Origin: an uncultured bacterium
GTDB lineage: Bacteria; Armatimonadota; Zipacnadia; Zipacnadales; Zipacnadaceae
Direction: 5' to 3'
Assembly: GCA_937928475.1 (NCBI GenBank)
Contig: CALFVE010000102.1
Location: 1-9,508 of the forward strand
Length of the DNA stretch: 9,508 bases
Made by a program: the position numbers and the translations under genes. Below the pieces are notes generated by a model. That model worked only from the letters and a program-made list of their open reading frames with translations. It made no database searches and was not told the DNA's origin. Shown piece after piece: positions 1 to 7,050 of this stretch. Numbering within the stretch: position 1 is the stretch's first letter; each line of letters starts with the position of its first letter.

Positions 1-243
1 CTGGCGGCGCCGACCGTAGACGGCGCTATGCGCGCGCGCCACCAGCGCGTTGAGATATTCGGTGAGCCGGGGGTCGCGCCCGTGGGTGCTTTCGCGAGCC
101 AGGGCCAAGGCGGCTTGCCGGTACAGCCGGCCCAATTCTTCCAGTTCACGGACGGGCAGGCCGGTCAGTCCGACCGCCTCGGCGCGCCGGACCAATTCCG
201 CCAGTCGCTGCCACTTGGCCGTTTCGCCTTCGCCTGGAAGCAT
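1..243 (-). CDS. SpoIIM/DUF95-family membrane protein, N-terminal fragment (cut by window edge)
   Basis: An open frame starts at ATG 243-241 and runs off the left edge with no stop, giving 81 visible residues. The protein begins MLPGEGETAKWQRLAELVRR and continues through ELEELGRLYRQAALALARE to LTEYLNALVARAHSAVYGRR. This is the usual cytoplasmic N-terminus of the stage II sporulation protein M-like (DUF95) family: a W-x-R-L helix, then an ELxxLGRLYR helix, then YLNxLVARAHxxLY. The membrane segments of the family would lie beyond the window. The gene is divergent from the RDD-family gene at 328, an arrangement often seen for these two families, commonly near MoxR ATPase and DUF58 genes. Its precise function is unknown and sporulation should not be inferred. 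No strong Shine-Dalgarno sequence precedes the ATG, so the exact start is less certain than the family call. Confidence 0.75.
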   Translation of the reverse strand, partial: MLPGEGETAKWQRLAELVRRAEAVGLTGLPVRELEELGRLYRQAALALARESTHGRDPRLTEYLNALVARAHSAVYGRRRQ

Positions 244-327
244 GTCTAAGCCGCTAGAGGGTAGAATAGTACTGGGTCCGCGCCGGTTTGACCGGGCGAA
301 ACCTGGCACGGACCGTTCGGGAGACCT
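244..327. promoter_or_regulatory. Divergent intergenic region between the SpoIIM-like and RDD genes
   Basis: This 84-bp spacer must hold the start signals for two divergent genes. A plausible ribosome-binding site for the RDD gene is GGGAG at 319-323, four bases before its ATG. An AT-richer patch (TAGAATAGT, 262-270) could contain a -10 element on either strand. A TTGACC at 288-293 has no convincing -10 partner. No Pho-box-like repeat is present, so nothing links this gene pair to the phosphate locus. Confidence 0.35.
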
Positions 328-1080
328 ATGCCCGCTGCGCCTGAGCAATATCATGACCGGCTGGTCATCGAGACGCCGGAGCACATCCAGTTCTCCTACG
401 AACTAGCCGGGCTAGGCTCCCGCTTCGTTGCTCTGCTGCTCGATACGTTGCTCCAGGGCGCAGTACTGGCCCTAATCATTGGAATTGTCCTCCGCCTCCC
501 CGATCTCCTGCCTGACTGGGACCCCGGGGTTACGGTCCTGGTGCTGCTCTCCTTCTCCACGCTCTTCTCCCTGGCCTACTTCGTTGTCCTGGAGTTGGTG
601 TGGCAGGGCCAGAGCGTGGGCAAGCGTCTGCTGGGCCTGCGGGTGATCCGGACCAACGGCACTGCGGTGGGCTTCAGCGAATCGGCGGTGCGCAATTTGT
701 TGCGTCTGCTCGATGCGCTGCCCGCCTTCAATGTAGTGGGCGCTCTGTTCATCTTCTTCAGCCGCCACTGCCAGCGGGTGGGGGACTTCGCGGCGGGCAC
801 GCTGGTGGTGCGAGAGCGCCTGGTTCCCGCGCCGGAGAAGAGAAGGCTCGGCGGGGTGCGGGCTCGCGAACGGGGGGAACTGGCCGTCTTGCGCGCGCGT
901 CTGTCCGCCGAAGAGGTCTCGGTAGTGGAGCGGTTCATGGAGCGCCGCCATGAACTGGCCCCTGAGGCGCGCTACCGCCTGGCCGAACAGATCGCCGCCC
1001 GCCTGCGCGCCTATGAGCCCTCCCTGGCTGCCCTGGCCCCGGAGGAAGTGGTGGAGAGGGTCTACCGAGCCACGCACTGA
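328..1080 (+). CDS. RDD family integral membrane protein
   Basis: A 250-residue protein with an RDD domain over about residues 17-165. The visible family features are the N-terminal VIETPEHIQFSYELAGLGSR block, R32 and D39 in SRFVALLLDT, the QSVGKRLLGLRVIR loop (95-108) and the closing DFAAGTLVVRER (153-164). Hydrophobic segments lie near residues 33-56, 68-92 and 127-145. A charged C-terminal tail (about 166-250) rich in Arg and Glu is predicted helical and cytoplasmic. It contains LSAEEVSVVERFMERRHELA, typical of RDD proteins found next to SpoIIM/DUF95 partners. The biochemical role is unknown; transport or membrane-stress roles have been proposed for some family members. ATG 328 is chosen because GGGAG lies just upstream and the RDD block begins shortly after. 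The gene is divergent from the SpoIIM-like gene and convergent with phoU. Confidence 0.88.
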   Translation: MPAAPEQYHDRLVIETPEHIQFSYELAGLGSRFVALLLDTLLQGAVLALIIGIVLRLPDLLPDWDPGVTVLVLLSFSTLFSLAYFVVLELVWQGQSVGKRLLGLRVIRTNGTAVGFSESAVRNLLRLLDALPAFNVVGALFIFFSRHCQRVGDFAAGTLVVRERLVPAPEKRRLGGVRARERGELAVLRARLSAEEVSVVERFMERRHELAPEARYRLAEQIAARLRAYEPSLAALAPEEVVERVYRATH

Positions 1081-1154
1081 ACCTCGCGACTGGTTTCCCC
1101 TGCCCTTTCCCCTCAGCTACCCAGCGGAGCCTCGCCCATCCGCACCGAGAACCG
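1081..1154. other. Convergent spacer between the RDD gene and phoU; no terminator seen
   Basis: This 74-bp, C-rich spacer separates the 3' ends of two converging genes. I looked for a GC stem followed by a T-run on either strand and found none. Termination may be Rho-dependent or rely on antisense overlap of the two transcripts. Confidence 0.4.
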
Positions 1155-1841
1155 CTACTCTATGATCGTCGCCTTGTGCCGTTCCGTGAGCTGCGCGAAC
1201 TCGCCGGTCACCATGTAGGCAACCCGCTCGGCTATGTTGACCGCATGATCGGCAATTCGTTCCAGATAGCGCGCGGCCAGCAATAGGTGCACTGCCTGCC
1301 GCACCACCTCCGGTCGCTGCTCCATGATCTCGATGAGTTCCTGGAGTAGCCCCCCCCACATGCGATCCACTTCGTCGTCCTTCGCTGCCACTTGGTCCAC
1401 TAGGTCCAGGTCCTCGTGCACCAGCGCCTGCAAGGCCAGGCGGTGCATGTCCCCCACCGCCGCCGCCATGCGGGGAAGGTCCACCAGTTCCTTGAAGTAA
1501 GGTCGGTCGGCCAGCGCCAGCGCCGTGCGGGCAATGTCCACGGAGTAGTCACCCACCCGCTCCACGTCGGCGATGACTTTCATCACCGTACCGATAGTGC
1601 GCAGGTCCCGCGACATCGGCTGCTGCAGAGCCAAGAGCCTCATGCAGTGCTGCTCGATGTCCAGGTCCATGTCGTCGGCCGTGTCGTCGTCGCGGACCAC
1701 CTGCTTGGCCAGGTTCACGTCGTGCTGGGCCAGCGCGCACACGGCGCGGTCAAGCATGGACTCCACAAAGGCGCCCATTCTCAGCAGTTCCTGCTTGAGT
1801 TCGGCCAGTTCCTCGTCAAAGGCGCGGCGTGTGCGTAGCAT
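1155..1841 (-). CDS. phoU: Phosphate signalling/transport accessory protein PhoU
   Basis: A 228-residue all-helical protein, close to the usual PhoU length. PhoU is a peripheral cytoplasmic protein that couples the state of the PstSCAB transporter to the PhoR kinase and represses the Pho response when phosphate is plentiful. The sequence shows two similar three-helix halves. Each carries the family's metal-site signature: E94-RVG-D98 within KVIADVERVGDYSVDIA, and E194-RIA-D198 within ARYLERIADHAVNIAE. The reading frame stays open far upstream inside pstB, so the start must be chosen. ATG at 1841 gives the canonical N-terminus (MLRTRRAFDEELAELKQELL) and lies 17 nt after the pstB stop. A strong AGGAGGG at 1860-1854 overlaps that stop codon, at a rather long 12-nt spacing. 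It is the last gene of the pst operon. Confidence 0.95.
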   Translation of the reverse strand: MLRTRRAFDEELAELKQELLRMGAFVESMLDRAVCALAQHDVNLAKQVVRDDDTADDMDLDIEQHCMRLLALQQPMSRDLRTIGTVMKVIADVERVGDYSVDIARTALALADRPYFKELVDLPRMAAAVGDMHRLALQALVHEDLDLVDQVAAKDDEVDRMWGGLLQELIEIMEQRPEVVRQAVHLLLAARYLERIADHAVNIAERVAYMVTGEFAQLTERHKATIIE

Positions 1842-1853
1842 CGGCCCCAGAAT

Positions 1854-1860
1854 CCCTCCT
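1854..1860 (-). promoter_or_regulatory. phoU ribosome-binding site overlapping the pstB stop
   Basis: AGGAGGG on the minus strand overlaps the TAG stop of pstB (1861-1859) and lies 12 nt before the phoU ATG. No other ATG, GTG or TTG start lies between them. It supports the start at 1841 and suggests translational coupling between pstB and phoU. Confidence 0.6.
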
Positions 1861-2680
1861 ACCCGAACCGGCCCCGAATGTAGTCGTCCGTGCGCGGGTC
1901 CGCCGGCCCTTCGAAAATCTTCTCGGTCCGGTCGTATTCTATCAACTCGCCCAGCAGAAAGAAACCGGTGTAGTCCGATACCCGCGACGCTTGGTACATG
2001 TTGTGGGTTACAATGATGATAGTATAGCGTTGCTTGAGTTCGAGCATGAGTTCCTCGATATGGAAGGTCGCGGTGGGGTCCAGCGCACTGCAGGGCTCGT
2101 CCATGAGCAGGATTTCCGGCTCCACTGCCAGCGCGCGGGCGATGCACATGCGCTGCTGCTGGCCGCCGGAGAGCGCGATGGCCGTTTGGCGGAGTTTGTC
2201 TTTGACCTCGTCCCAGAGCGCGGCGGCCCGCAGGCTGCGCTCCACGATCTCCTCCAGGCGCGAGTGTTCGCGGACCCCTTGCAGGCGCGGCCCGTAGGCA
2301 ATGTTGTCGAAAATGGACATGGGGAAGGGGTTGGGGGCCTGGAAGACCATCCCCACGCGCCGTCGCAACTCCACCACGTCCGTCTCCGGCGTATTGACAT
2401 CCTCGCCCTCCAGCAGCACCTGCCCGCTGACGCGCGCCCCCTCGATGAGGTCGTTCATCCGGTTGAAGCAGCGCAGGTACGTGGACTTGCCGCATCCGGA
2501 GGGGCCGATCAGCGCCGTGATATGGTTAGCCGCGAAGGCCGCGCTGACCTCGCGCAGAGCGTGGAAACTCCCATAGTGCACGTTGAGGCCGACCGTCTCC
2601 ACCACAATCGGTCCCTCGGGCCGGAGAATGGGCCGGGGGCGTTCCATTGTGGGCGCTTCTGCAGGCACCTTCTTCACCAC
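1859..2680 (-). CDS. pstB: Phosphate ABC transporter ATP-binding protein PstB
   Basis: A 273-residue ABC ATPase, a normal PstB length, that powers phosphate import by the PstCA channel from the cytoplasmic face. All catalytic motifs are intact: Walker A GPSGCGKST (59-67), Q-loop Q114 in the PstB-typical FQAPNPFPMSIFDN, signature LSGGQQQR (170-177), Walker B ILLMDEP (190-196) with SALDP following, and switch His226 in IIVTHNM. The CFNRMNDLI stretch after Walker A is also PstB-like. The start is ambiguous. GTG 2680 overlaps the pstA stop by 7 nt. The adjacent GTG 2677 would give a 4-nt GTGA overlap. ATG 2647 would remove 11 residues. All leave the ABC domain intact, and none has a strong Shine-Dalgarno sequence, consistent with translational coupling to pstA. 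Confidence 0.96.
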   Translation of the reverse strand: MVKKVPAEAPTMERPRPILRPEGPIVVETVGLNVHYGSFHALREVSAAFAANHITALIGPSGCGKSTYLRCFNRMNDLIEGARVSGQVLLEGEDVNTPETDVVELRRRVGMVFQAPNPFPMSIFDNIAYGPRLQGVREHSRLEEIVERSLRAAALWDEVKDKLRQTAIALSGGQQQRMCIARALAVEPEILLMDEPCSALDPTATFHIEELMLELKQRYTIIIVTHNMYQASRVSDYTGFFLLGELIEYDRTEKIFEGPADPRTDDYIRGRFG

Positions 2681-3576
2681 CTACGCTTGGCTCTCATGCG
2701 CGTACGAAGCACGATGGCGACGAGGTTCAGGCCCAACACGACCAGAACCAGGACCAGAGCCGCCCCCCACTTGTGTTCGGGCGGCACATTCGGCACCTCG
2801 GTGGCCATGACATAGATCTGGTAGGGCAGGGCCAGTACCGGGCTGAGCAGGGACTTGGGGAAGGGGCTGGAAAGCGCGTAGAAGGCCGCGGTGAAGAGAA
2901 TGGGCGCCGTCTCTCCTGCCGCCCGCCCGATGGCCAGGATTAGTCCGGTGAGAATGCCCGGCAGGGCGTTGGGGAGCACGATCTTGCGAACAGTTTGCAG
3001 GCGAGTGGCGCCCAGCGCTAGGGACCCTTCGCGCAGCCCTCGAGGCACCTGACGCAGGGCTTCCTCCGAGGCGCTGATTACTAAGGGCAGAACCAGCAGC
3101 GCCAAGGTACAGGCCCCCGCCAGCAGGCTGCGGCCGAAGTGCAGCAAGGTAACGAACAGGGCCAGGCCGAACAGCCCGTAGACCACCGAGGGGACGCCCG
3201 CCAGATTAACGATGGCCAGCCGGATGAGCCGCACCGCGGGGCCGGGGCGGGCATACTCGCTCAGGTAAATGGCGGCCATGACCCCCAGCGGCGCCGCGAT
3301 CACCGTGGTTAGCCCCACCAGCAGCACGGTGCCCACCACGGCAGGAAAAATCCCTTCCTGCACCGAGCTCAGGAAGGTCCAGGTCAGCGCCCGGGCCCCT
3401 TTGGCGGTCATAATCGCCAGGATAAGCAGCACCGGCAGCACGGTAACCGCCGCCGCCAGCCACAAGCCGGCGAAAGCAAGTTTCTCCACCAACTTCGCCC
3501 GGTGCAGTCCCCGGGCACGAGAGCGTCCTCGATCGGCGCTCGGGGTGAGCAGTTGGCTCTCGCCCAGGGCGGTCAT
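2674..3576 (-). CDS. pstA: Phosphate ABC transporter permease PstA
   Basis: A 300-residue inner-membrane permease that forms the phosphate channel with PstC. Six hydrophobic segments are visible, near residues 33-56, 77-104, 118-144, 150-169, 205-230 and 272-291. The cytoplasmic EAA loop that docks on PstB is at 171-202 (EEALRQVPRGLREGSLALGA, then TRLQTVRKIVLP). The PstA-typical GRAAGETAPILFT motif follows at 217-229, and LPYQIYVMATE (250-260) is also characteristic. The frame is open further upstream, but that part is antisense-like readthrough of pstC. ATG 3576 overlaps the pstC TGA in a 4-nt ATGA junction, which fixes the start and implies coupled translation. The first 30 residues are polar and Arg-rich, as expected for a cytoplasmic N-terminus. 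Confidence 0.96.
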   Translation of the reverse strand: MTALGESQLLTPSADRGRSRARGLHRAKLVEKLAFAGLWLAAAVTVLPVLLILAIMTAKGARALTWTFLSSVQEGIFPAVVGTVLLVGLTTVIAAPLGVMAAIYLSEYARPGPAVRLIRLAIVNLAGVPSVVYGLFGLALFVTLLHFGRSLLAGACTLALLVLPLVISASEEALRQVPRGLREGSLALGATRLQTVRKIVLPNALPGILTGLILAIGRAAGETAPILFTAAFYALSSPFPKSLLSPVLALPYQIYVMATEVPNVPPEHKWGAALVLVLVVLGLNLVAIVLRTRMRAKRRW

Positions 3577-4484
3577 GCCCTCACCCCCGGGATGCGCCGC
3601 ATGGCAAAGTCCGAGATGACATTGACGGCAAGGGCGATCAGAAACAGGATCAACCCGATCATGAACAGCGCGTGGTAGTGTGGGGTGTAGTAAGCGGTCT
3701 CGCCCATCTCGGCGGCGATGGTCGCGGTCATCGTGCGCAGGGGTTTGAGGAAGCCGACAAGCCCTTGGGGAATGACCGGGGCATTGCCGGTCACCATCAG
3801 CACCGTCATGGTTTCGCCAATGGCCCGGCCCAGGCCAAGGAGCATGGCGGCGATGATGCCCGAGCGCGCCGCCGGCACCACCACGCGGGAGATGGTCTGC
3901 CAACGGGTCGCACCCAGCGCGAGGGAGTTCTCCCGATAGGCGCGGGGCACGGCCGAGAGGGCGTCTTCGGAGACGGAAACGATAGTGGGGACGGCCATGA
4001 AAGCCAGGACCAGCGACCCCAGCGCTCCGAACTGTCCGAGGGGCAATCCGAACACCTTGGCCAGCCAGGGGCCCAGCAGTAGCAATCCCAGAAAGCCGTA
4101 GACCACCGAGGGCACCGCCGCCAGTAGTTCCACCAGGGGTTTAAGCACCTCGCGCGCCCGAGGCGGGGCCACCTCGGAGATGAACACCGCGCAGGCCAGG
4201 CCCAGTGGTGCGCCCACCACCATCGCACCTGCAGTGACATAGAGGGAGCCGAGAATCAGCGGCAGGAGGCCGAACTTGGGCGGGTCTGCGGTCGGCGACC
4301 AGCGCGCGCCGCTCAGCATCGCTCCCAGCCCGATCGTCTTGAGTATGGGCAGGGCATCGCGCAGCAAGAAGACCAGAATGGCCAGGACAAAGACGACTGC
4401 GAGGAACCCGGCCACCCGAATCAGCGCCTCTACCACTCGCTCCAGCGGTCGGCGCTTGCGCCTGCTTGGGCGGATGCTTAGCAT
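3573..4484 (-). CDS. pstC: Phosphate ABC transporter permease PstC
   Basis: A 303-residue permease, partner of PstA in the inner-membrane phosphate channel. The N-terminus is basic (MLSIRPSRRKRRPLERVVEA) and is followed by a membrane segment at about 21-41. The periplasmic stretch GARWSPTADPPKFGLLPLI (59-77) is the PstC hallmark. Next come VPSVVYGFLGL (124-134), the EAA loop (172-204, EDALSAVPRAYRENSLALGA then TRWQTISRVVVP), and GRAIGETMTVLMVTGN (219-234), where substrate-channel residues lie in this family. ATG 4484 is chosen because the open frame continuing to 4598 is Arg/Pro-rich, lacks PstC similarity and would lengthen the N-terminus abnormally. No clear Shine-Dalgarno sequence precedes this ATG, which is odd for the first gene after a long gap. 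It ends in a 4-nt overlap with pstA. Confidence 0.95.
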   Translation of the reverse strand: MLSIRPSRRKRRPLERVVEALIRVAGFLAVVFVLAILVFLLRDALPILKTIGLGAMLSGARWSPTADPPKFGLLPLILGSLYVTAGAMVVGAPLGLACAVFISEVAPPRAREVLKPLVELLAAVPSVVYGFLGLLLLGPWLAKVFGLPLGQFGALGSLVLAFMAVPTIVSVSEDALSAVPRAYRENSLALGATRWQTISRVVVPAARSGIIAAMLLGLGRAIGETMTVLMVTGNAPVIPQGLVGFLKPLRTMTATIAAEMGETAYYTPHYHALFMIGLILFLIALAVNVISDFAMRRIPGVRA

Positions 4485-4528
4485 TATCGGTAACTGAACC
4501 GCGCGTGTTGGGCGTCCCCTGCAGGAGC

Positions 4529-4559
4529 CGGCCCAGCGGGCCGCGACGCGCAATCGCGG
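4529..4559 (-). repeat. Two overlapping, mutually exclusive inverted repeats upstream of pstC
   Basis: Hairpin A is CGGCCC-AGC-GGGCCG at 4529-4543 (6-bp stem, 3-nt loop). Hairpin B is CCGCGA-7 nt-TCGCGG at 4541-4559 (6-bp stem). They share bases 4541-4543, so they cannot form fully together. They lie 45-75 nt before the pstC start, where such alternatives could affect transcription or translation. In GC-rich DNA short stems also arise by chance. Confidence 0.4.
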
Positions 4560-4726
4560 GAGGACAAGCCGGCCCGCGCAGACCTCGCCCTCGGGCAAAT
4601 CTCACGCATGTCGGATCACCGGCGCGGGCCGCCTTCAGTCCCCGCGACGCACTCGCAGCCTGCGGCCGGCCCCTCCGCAGGGAAACACTGGAGACATATG
4701 CTCAATCAGCCAGCCGACGGGGGCGA

Positions 4727-4746
4727 AGGCGAGGCGAACCTCGCCT
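4727..4746 (-). repeat. 8-bp inverted repeat with TTCG loop in the pstS1-pstC spacer
   Basis: On the minus strand the arms AGGCGAGG and CCTCGCCT are perfectly complementary around a TTCG tetraloop. This compact, stable RNA hairpin sits about 200 nt after the pstS1 stop. No U-tract follows, so a role in mRNA stability or processing is more likely than intrinsic termination. That role is inferred, not shown. Confidence 0.5.
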
Positions 4747-4945
4747 GCCCTCCGCTTGGCTTTACGGCTTGCCCCTAGGTTGTAATTGCGAGTCGCACAA
4801 GTGCGCGCCGGGCGTAGCGGTTTTCCGACCGGGGGCACGGGCACCCCGCCGCTGCGATTGTCAACTAGCCGCCCGCACGCACAAGTCGAGTCCGGAAAGG
4901 CCTGACGGGCGAGACGCCGGTAGTAGGGCGCTCTTGAGACCGCCT

Positions 4946-5899
4946 CTAAGATGGCGTCTTCGCCGCCGCCAGGGGGATATACCCCACTTCCTTGACCAGG
5001 GCCTGTCCCTCCGGCCCCAGGCACCAGTCCAGGTAGTCCTTGAGCGCCCCCGTGGGTTCGCCGTCGGTGTAGACATACAACTCCCGGGCGAGGGGGTAAG
5101 AGTTATCCCGCACTGTGGCCTCGCTGGGCAGCACAGCCTTCCCCCCACCCAGGGGCACGACAGCCAGCACCTTCACGGTGTCGTTGACGAAGCCCAGACC
5201 GATGTAACTGATCGCGTTTTTGGTTGTGGCGATGGTCTGCATAATGGCTTCGTTTGACTGGTGCAGTGTGTTAGGCAAGTAGTCCCGGCTTTTGTCCTTC
5301 CCGCCCAAGGTAATTACCATTTCCTTGAACGACTCGTAGGTCCCGGAGGACGAGTCCCGGCTGACCACCTGTATCTCCCCCAGTCCGCGCGCGCCGACTT
5401 CGTCCCACTTGGTGATCTTGCCCACGTAGATATCGGAGAGGGTCTGCACGGAGATCTCGGTCAGCGGATTCTGCTTGTTGACGATGACCGCGATCCCGTC
5501 GTAACCGATCAGATGCTCTACCGGATTGACCCCCGCCGCCTTGGCCTGCTCAATTTCCTCGGGCTTGATCTTGCGGGAGGAGTTGGCGATCGTGCACGAC
5601 TTTCCGATCAGTGATTTGATCCCGGTGCCGGAACCTCCGCCGGCGACCGCAATCTTGACCTCGGGGTGCTTCTGATTGTAGGCCTGTTGCCACTTCTGCG
5701 CGATGGGCAGGATGGTATTCGAGCCCACCACCATGATCTCCCCGCTTGCAACCGCCGACGGCAGGGGGGGTGGTGCCACCGGAGGCGTCACGGCAGGAGT
5801 GCCCCCCTGTGGCCGCGAGGGGCAACCGGCCAGAGACGCAATCATGGCCGCGGCGAACAAGACTGCAAGCCCAACCCCAGACATTTTTCGTGCTGACAT
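4946..5899 (-). CDS. pstS: Phosphate ABC transporter substrate-binding lipoprotein PstS (copy 1)
   Basis: A 317-residue periplasmic phosphate-binding lipoprotein that delivers phosphate to PstCA. The N-terminus is a lipoprotein signal: basic MSARK, a hydrophobic core, and lipobox L23-A-G-C26. A Pro-rich linker (about 27-50) follows. The binding-protein domain shows GSNTILPIAQKW (59-70), GGGSGTG (87-93), IANSSRKIKPEEI (104-116), YDGIAVIV (133-140), LSDIYVGKITKWDEV (154-168), RDSSSGTYESF (181-191) and YLDWCLGPEGQALV (289-302), all typical of the PBP-like PstS family. The first ligand motif reads GSNT where copy 2 and most relatives have GSTT. ATG 5899 is chosen over the longer open frame (to 5992) because it starts the signal peptide and has AAAGGAGAG upstream. 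It lies 79 bp after the porin gene and before the 461-bp gap to pstC. Confidence 0.94.
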   Translation of the reverse strand: MSARKMSGVGLAVLFAAAMIASLAGCPSRPQGGTPAVTPPVAPPPLPSAVASGEIMVVGSNTILPIAQKWQQAYNQKHPEVKIAVAGGGSGTGIKSLIGKSCTIANSSRKIKPEEIEQAKAAGVNPVEHLIGYDGIAVIVNKQNPLTEISVQTLSDIYVGKITKWDEVGARGLGEIQVVSRDSSSGTYESFKEMVITLGGKDKSRDYLPNTLHQSNEAIMQTIATTKNAISYIGLGFVNDTVKVLAVVPLGGGKAVLPSEATVRDNSYPLARELYVYTDGEPTGALKDYLDWCLGPEGQALVKEVGYIPLAAAKTPS

Positions 5900-5907
5900 G
5901 CGACGTT

Positions 5908-5916
5908 CTCTCCTTT
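5908..5916 (-). promoter_or_regulatory. Ribosome-binding site of pstS1
   Basis: AAAGGAGAG on the minus strand, with its AGGAG core 10 nt before ATG 5899. It decides this start over in-frame upstream codons that would extend the protein beyond its signal peptide, and over the ATG at 5884. Confidence 0.65.
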
Positions 5917-5978
5917 CGACGGCGCGTCCGAGCGTCTGCATCCACATCTGCTGGGCCGCTGCCGCCCTGCGCTCTCGT

Positions 5979-6980
5979 CTACTTCCCACCATATTTGAAC
6001 TGCCACTGCAGGCCCCAATCAGTGTAACTGCCGCCCTTCAGGTCGCGGTATCGCTCCACCTGGACGGTCACGCGTTGGTTCTTGTCGAAATCCCAGGCAG
6101 CCCCCACAGTATGCCGCTTGTAGGTGTAACTGGTAGGCTTGCCGTCATCAAATACATCGTAGCGATAGAAGGGCATGGCCTTCTTCTCGCCAGCGGCATA
6201 TTCTACCTGCCCGTACCACCCCTTGGCCTCCACGTCCAGGATCTCTCCGTCGAAGTATTCGCTTTGCAAAGCGAGGCCAGACGGGAAGTTCCACCGCAGG
6301 TGTGCTCCTAGGCAGTTCTGGTCGTAGTCCCTCTGTGCCTCGCCGTCCAGGCGACTGCGTCGGGCATCAGTGTACGACACTCCGGCTACCCCGTGGTTAG
6401 GCAGTGGCCACTGGGCTCGCGCGGTCCAGGCGTGCGACTCTTCGTCATTCCAGTCTCTCATGCCGTTGGAGTAGCCCAGCGCCAGTTGTGGCGTTCCTCG
6501 CTTCGCGGGCTTAGAAAGCAGGTAAAAGCCGGTCTCTCGCTCGCCCGGAAAGAAACTGCGGGCGGCCTTGCTGCGCTCGAAGGGCAGGCGCTTGCTGCTC
6601 GAGTACTCCTCCTCAAAGCCGAAGGGGATGGTCGTGAAGCCCATTCGCGCCGACCATTCCCCGCTGAGAGGGTGGCGCACGAAGGCGTCCTTCAGCACCA
6701 CTCGCCGGTCGTCTTCATCACGGTCATCGAGATTACCCAGGCAGACCTGCACCGCCGCCTCTGTCCCGCGGTCGTTGAGGGTTCCCGCATACTTGAGGCG
6801 CACGCGGCGCAGATCAAAGTCGCGCGGCTTGTCCAAGTCCCTGTCCCAAAAGTTGTAGCGCGCCTGGGTGTAGCCGCTCCAGGTCATGTCAGCGTGAGCC
6901 CCCACGATCACACTTACCAACATCCCCACTACGAGCAAGGCGATGCGCCATGCGTGTTGGACTGTTCTCATAGACGTCAT
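5979..6980 (-). CDS. Phosphate-selective porin, OprP/OprO-like outer-membrane protein
   Basis: A 333-residue predicted outer-membrane beta-barrel. A signal peptide is clear: MTSMRTVQHAWR, a hydrophobic core, then a likely cleavage after VGAHA (26-30). The mature part begins DMTWSGYTQARYNFWDRDLD. It has the Porin_O_P pattern of a first strand followed by DFDLRRVRLKYAGTLND (54-70), GFTTIPFGFEEEYSSSKRLP (114-133) and RSFFPGERETGFYL (141-154). Alternating aromatic strands run to the C-terminal WGLQWQFKY. It is shorter than the roughly 440-residue Pseudomonas OprP. Two cysteines (C80, C223) are unusual for such a barrel. The gene lies directly behind a Pho-box promoter and ahead of pstS1, so passage of phosphate across the outer membrane is the natural inference. 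Selectivity itself cannot be read from the sequence. ATG 6980 is supported by GGAGG eight bases upstream. Confidence 0.82.
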   Translation of the reverse strand: MTSMRTVQHAWRIALLVVGMLVSVIVGAHADMTWSGYTQARYNFWDRDLDKPRDFDLRRVRLKYAGTLNDRGTEAAVQVCLGNLDDRDEDDRRVVLKDAFVRHPLSGEWSARMGFTTIPFGFEEEYSSSKRLPFERSKAARSFFPGERETGFYLLSKPAKRGTPQLALGYSNGMRDWNDEESHAWTARAQWPLPNHGVAGVSYTDARRSRLDGEAQRDYDQNCLGAHLRWNFPSGLALQSEYFDGEILDVEAKGWYGQVEYAAGEKKAMPFYRYDVFDDGKPTSYTYKRHTVGAAWDFDKNQRVTVQVERYRDLKGGSYTDWGLQWQFKYGGK

Positions 6981-6988
6981 AGAGGCAA

Positions 6989-6993
6989 CCTCC
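6989..6993 (-). promoter_or_regulatory. Ribosome-binding site of the porin gene
   Basis: GGAGG on the minus strand, 8 nt before ATG 6980. It favours that start over the in-frame ATG codons at 7013 and 6971. Confidence 0.65.
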
Positions 6994-7050
6994 AAAAAGG
7001 GTAGGGGTGACACGAAGCCGTCCGGCTTGCAAGTTGCAGCAGGTCAAAAG

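Larger units (their letters stand above)
4485..4945 (-). other. 461-bp GC-rich gap between pstS1 and pstC with several hairpins
   Basis: No convincing gene lies here on either strand. The open frames across it are Arg- and Gly-rich and look like products of high GC. Read on the minus strand, it contains a stem of 8 bp with a TTCG loop (4746-4727), a palindrome CGCACttGTGCG (4805-4794) and two overlapping stems just before pstC (4559-4541 and 4543-4529). A TTGACA at 4864-4859 has no matching -10. No T-run follows any stem, so it is not a standard intrinsic terminator. Long structured spacers after a binding-protein gene often lower expression of downstream permease genes, and that is the inference here. 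A structured non-coding RNA or an untranslated leader of pstC is possible. Confidence 0.45.

Noticed and set aside
1829..2815. Plus-strand 328-residue open frame.
   Set aside because: It is wholly antisense to pstB and the 3' end of pstA, whose motifs are intact and unmistakable.
4859..4864. TTGACA on the minus strand, a perfect -35-like hexamer upstream of pstC.
   Set aside because: No -10-like hexamer lies 16-18 nt downstream; the following sequence is GC-rich. It is also about 375 nt from pstC.
4635..5024. Minus-strand 129-residue frame in the same gap, possibly a small or decayed gene.
   Set aside because: It begins inside pstS1 in another frame, has no recognisable domain and no ribosome-binding site. 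I treat the region as non-coding.
4466..5257. Plus-strand 263-residue open frame across the pstS1-pstC gap.
   Set aside because: It is Arg-, Pro- and Gly-rich, has no family-like motifs, and its last third is antisense to pstS1. This is typical of spurious frames in GC-rich DNA.
7042..7047. TTGACC on the minus strand near the porin promoter.
   Set aside because: The sequence 17 nt downstream has no -10. The Pho-box and TAAACT arrangement upstream explains the promoter better.
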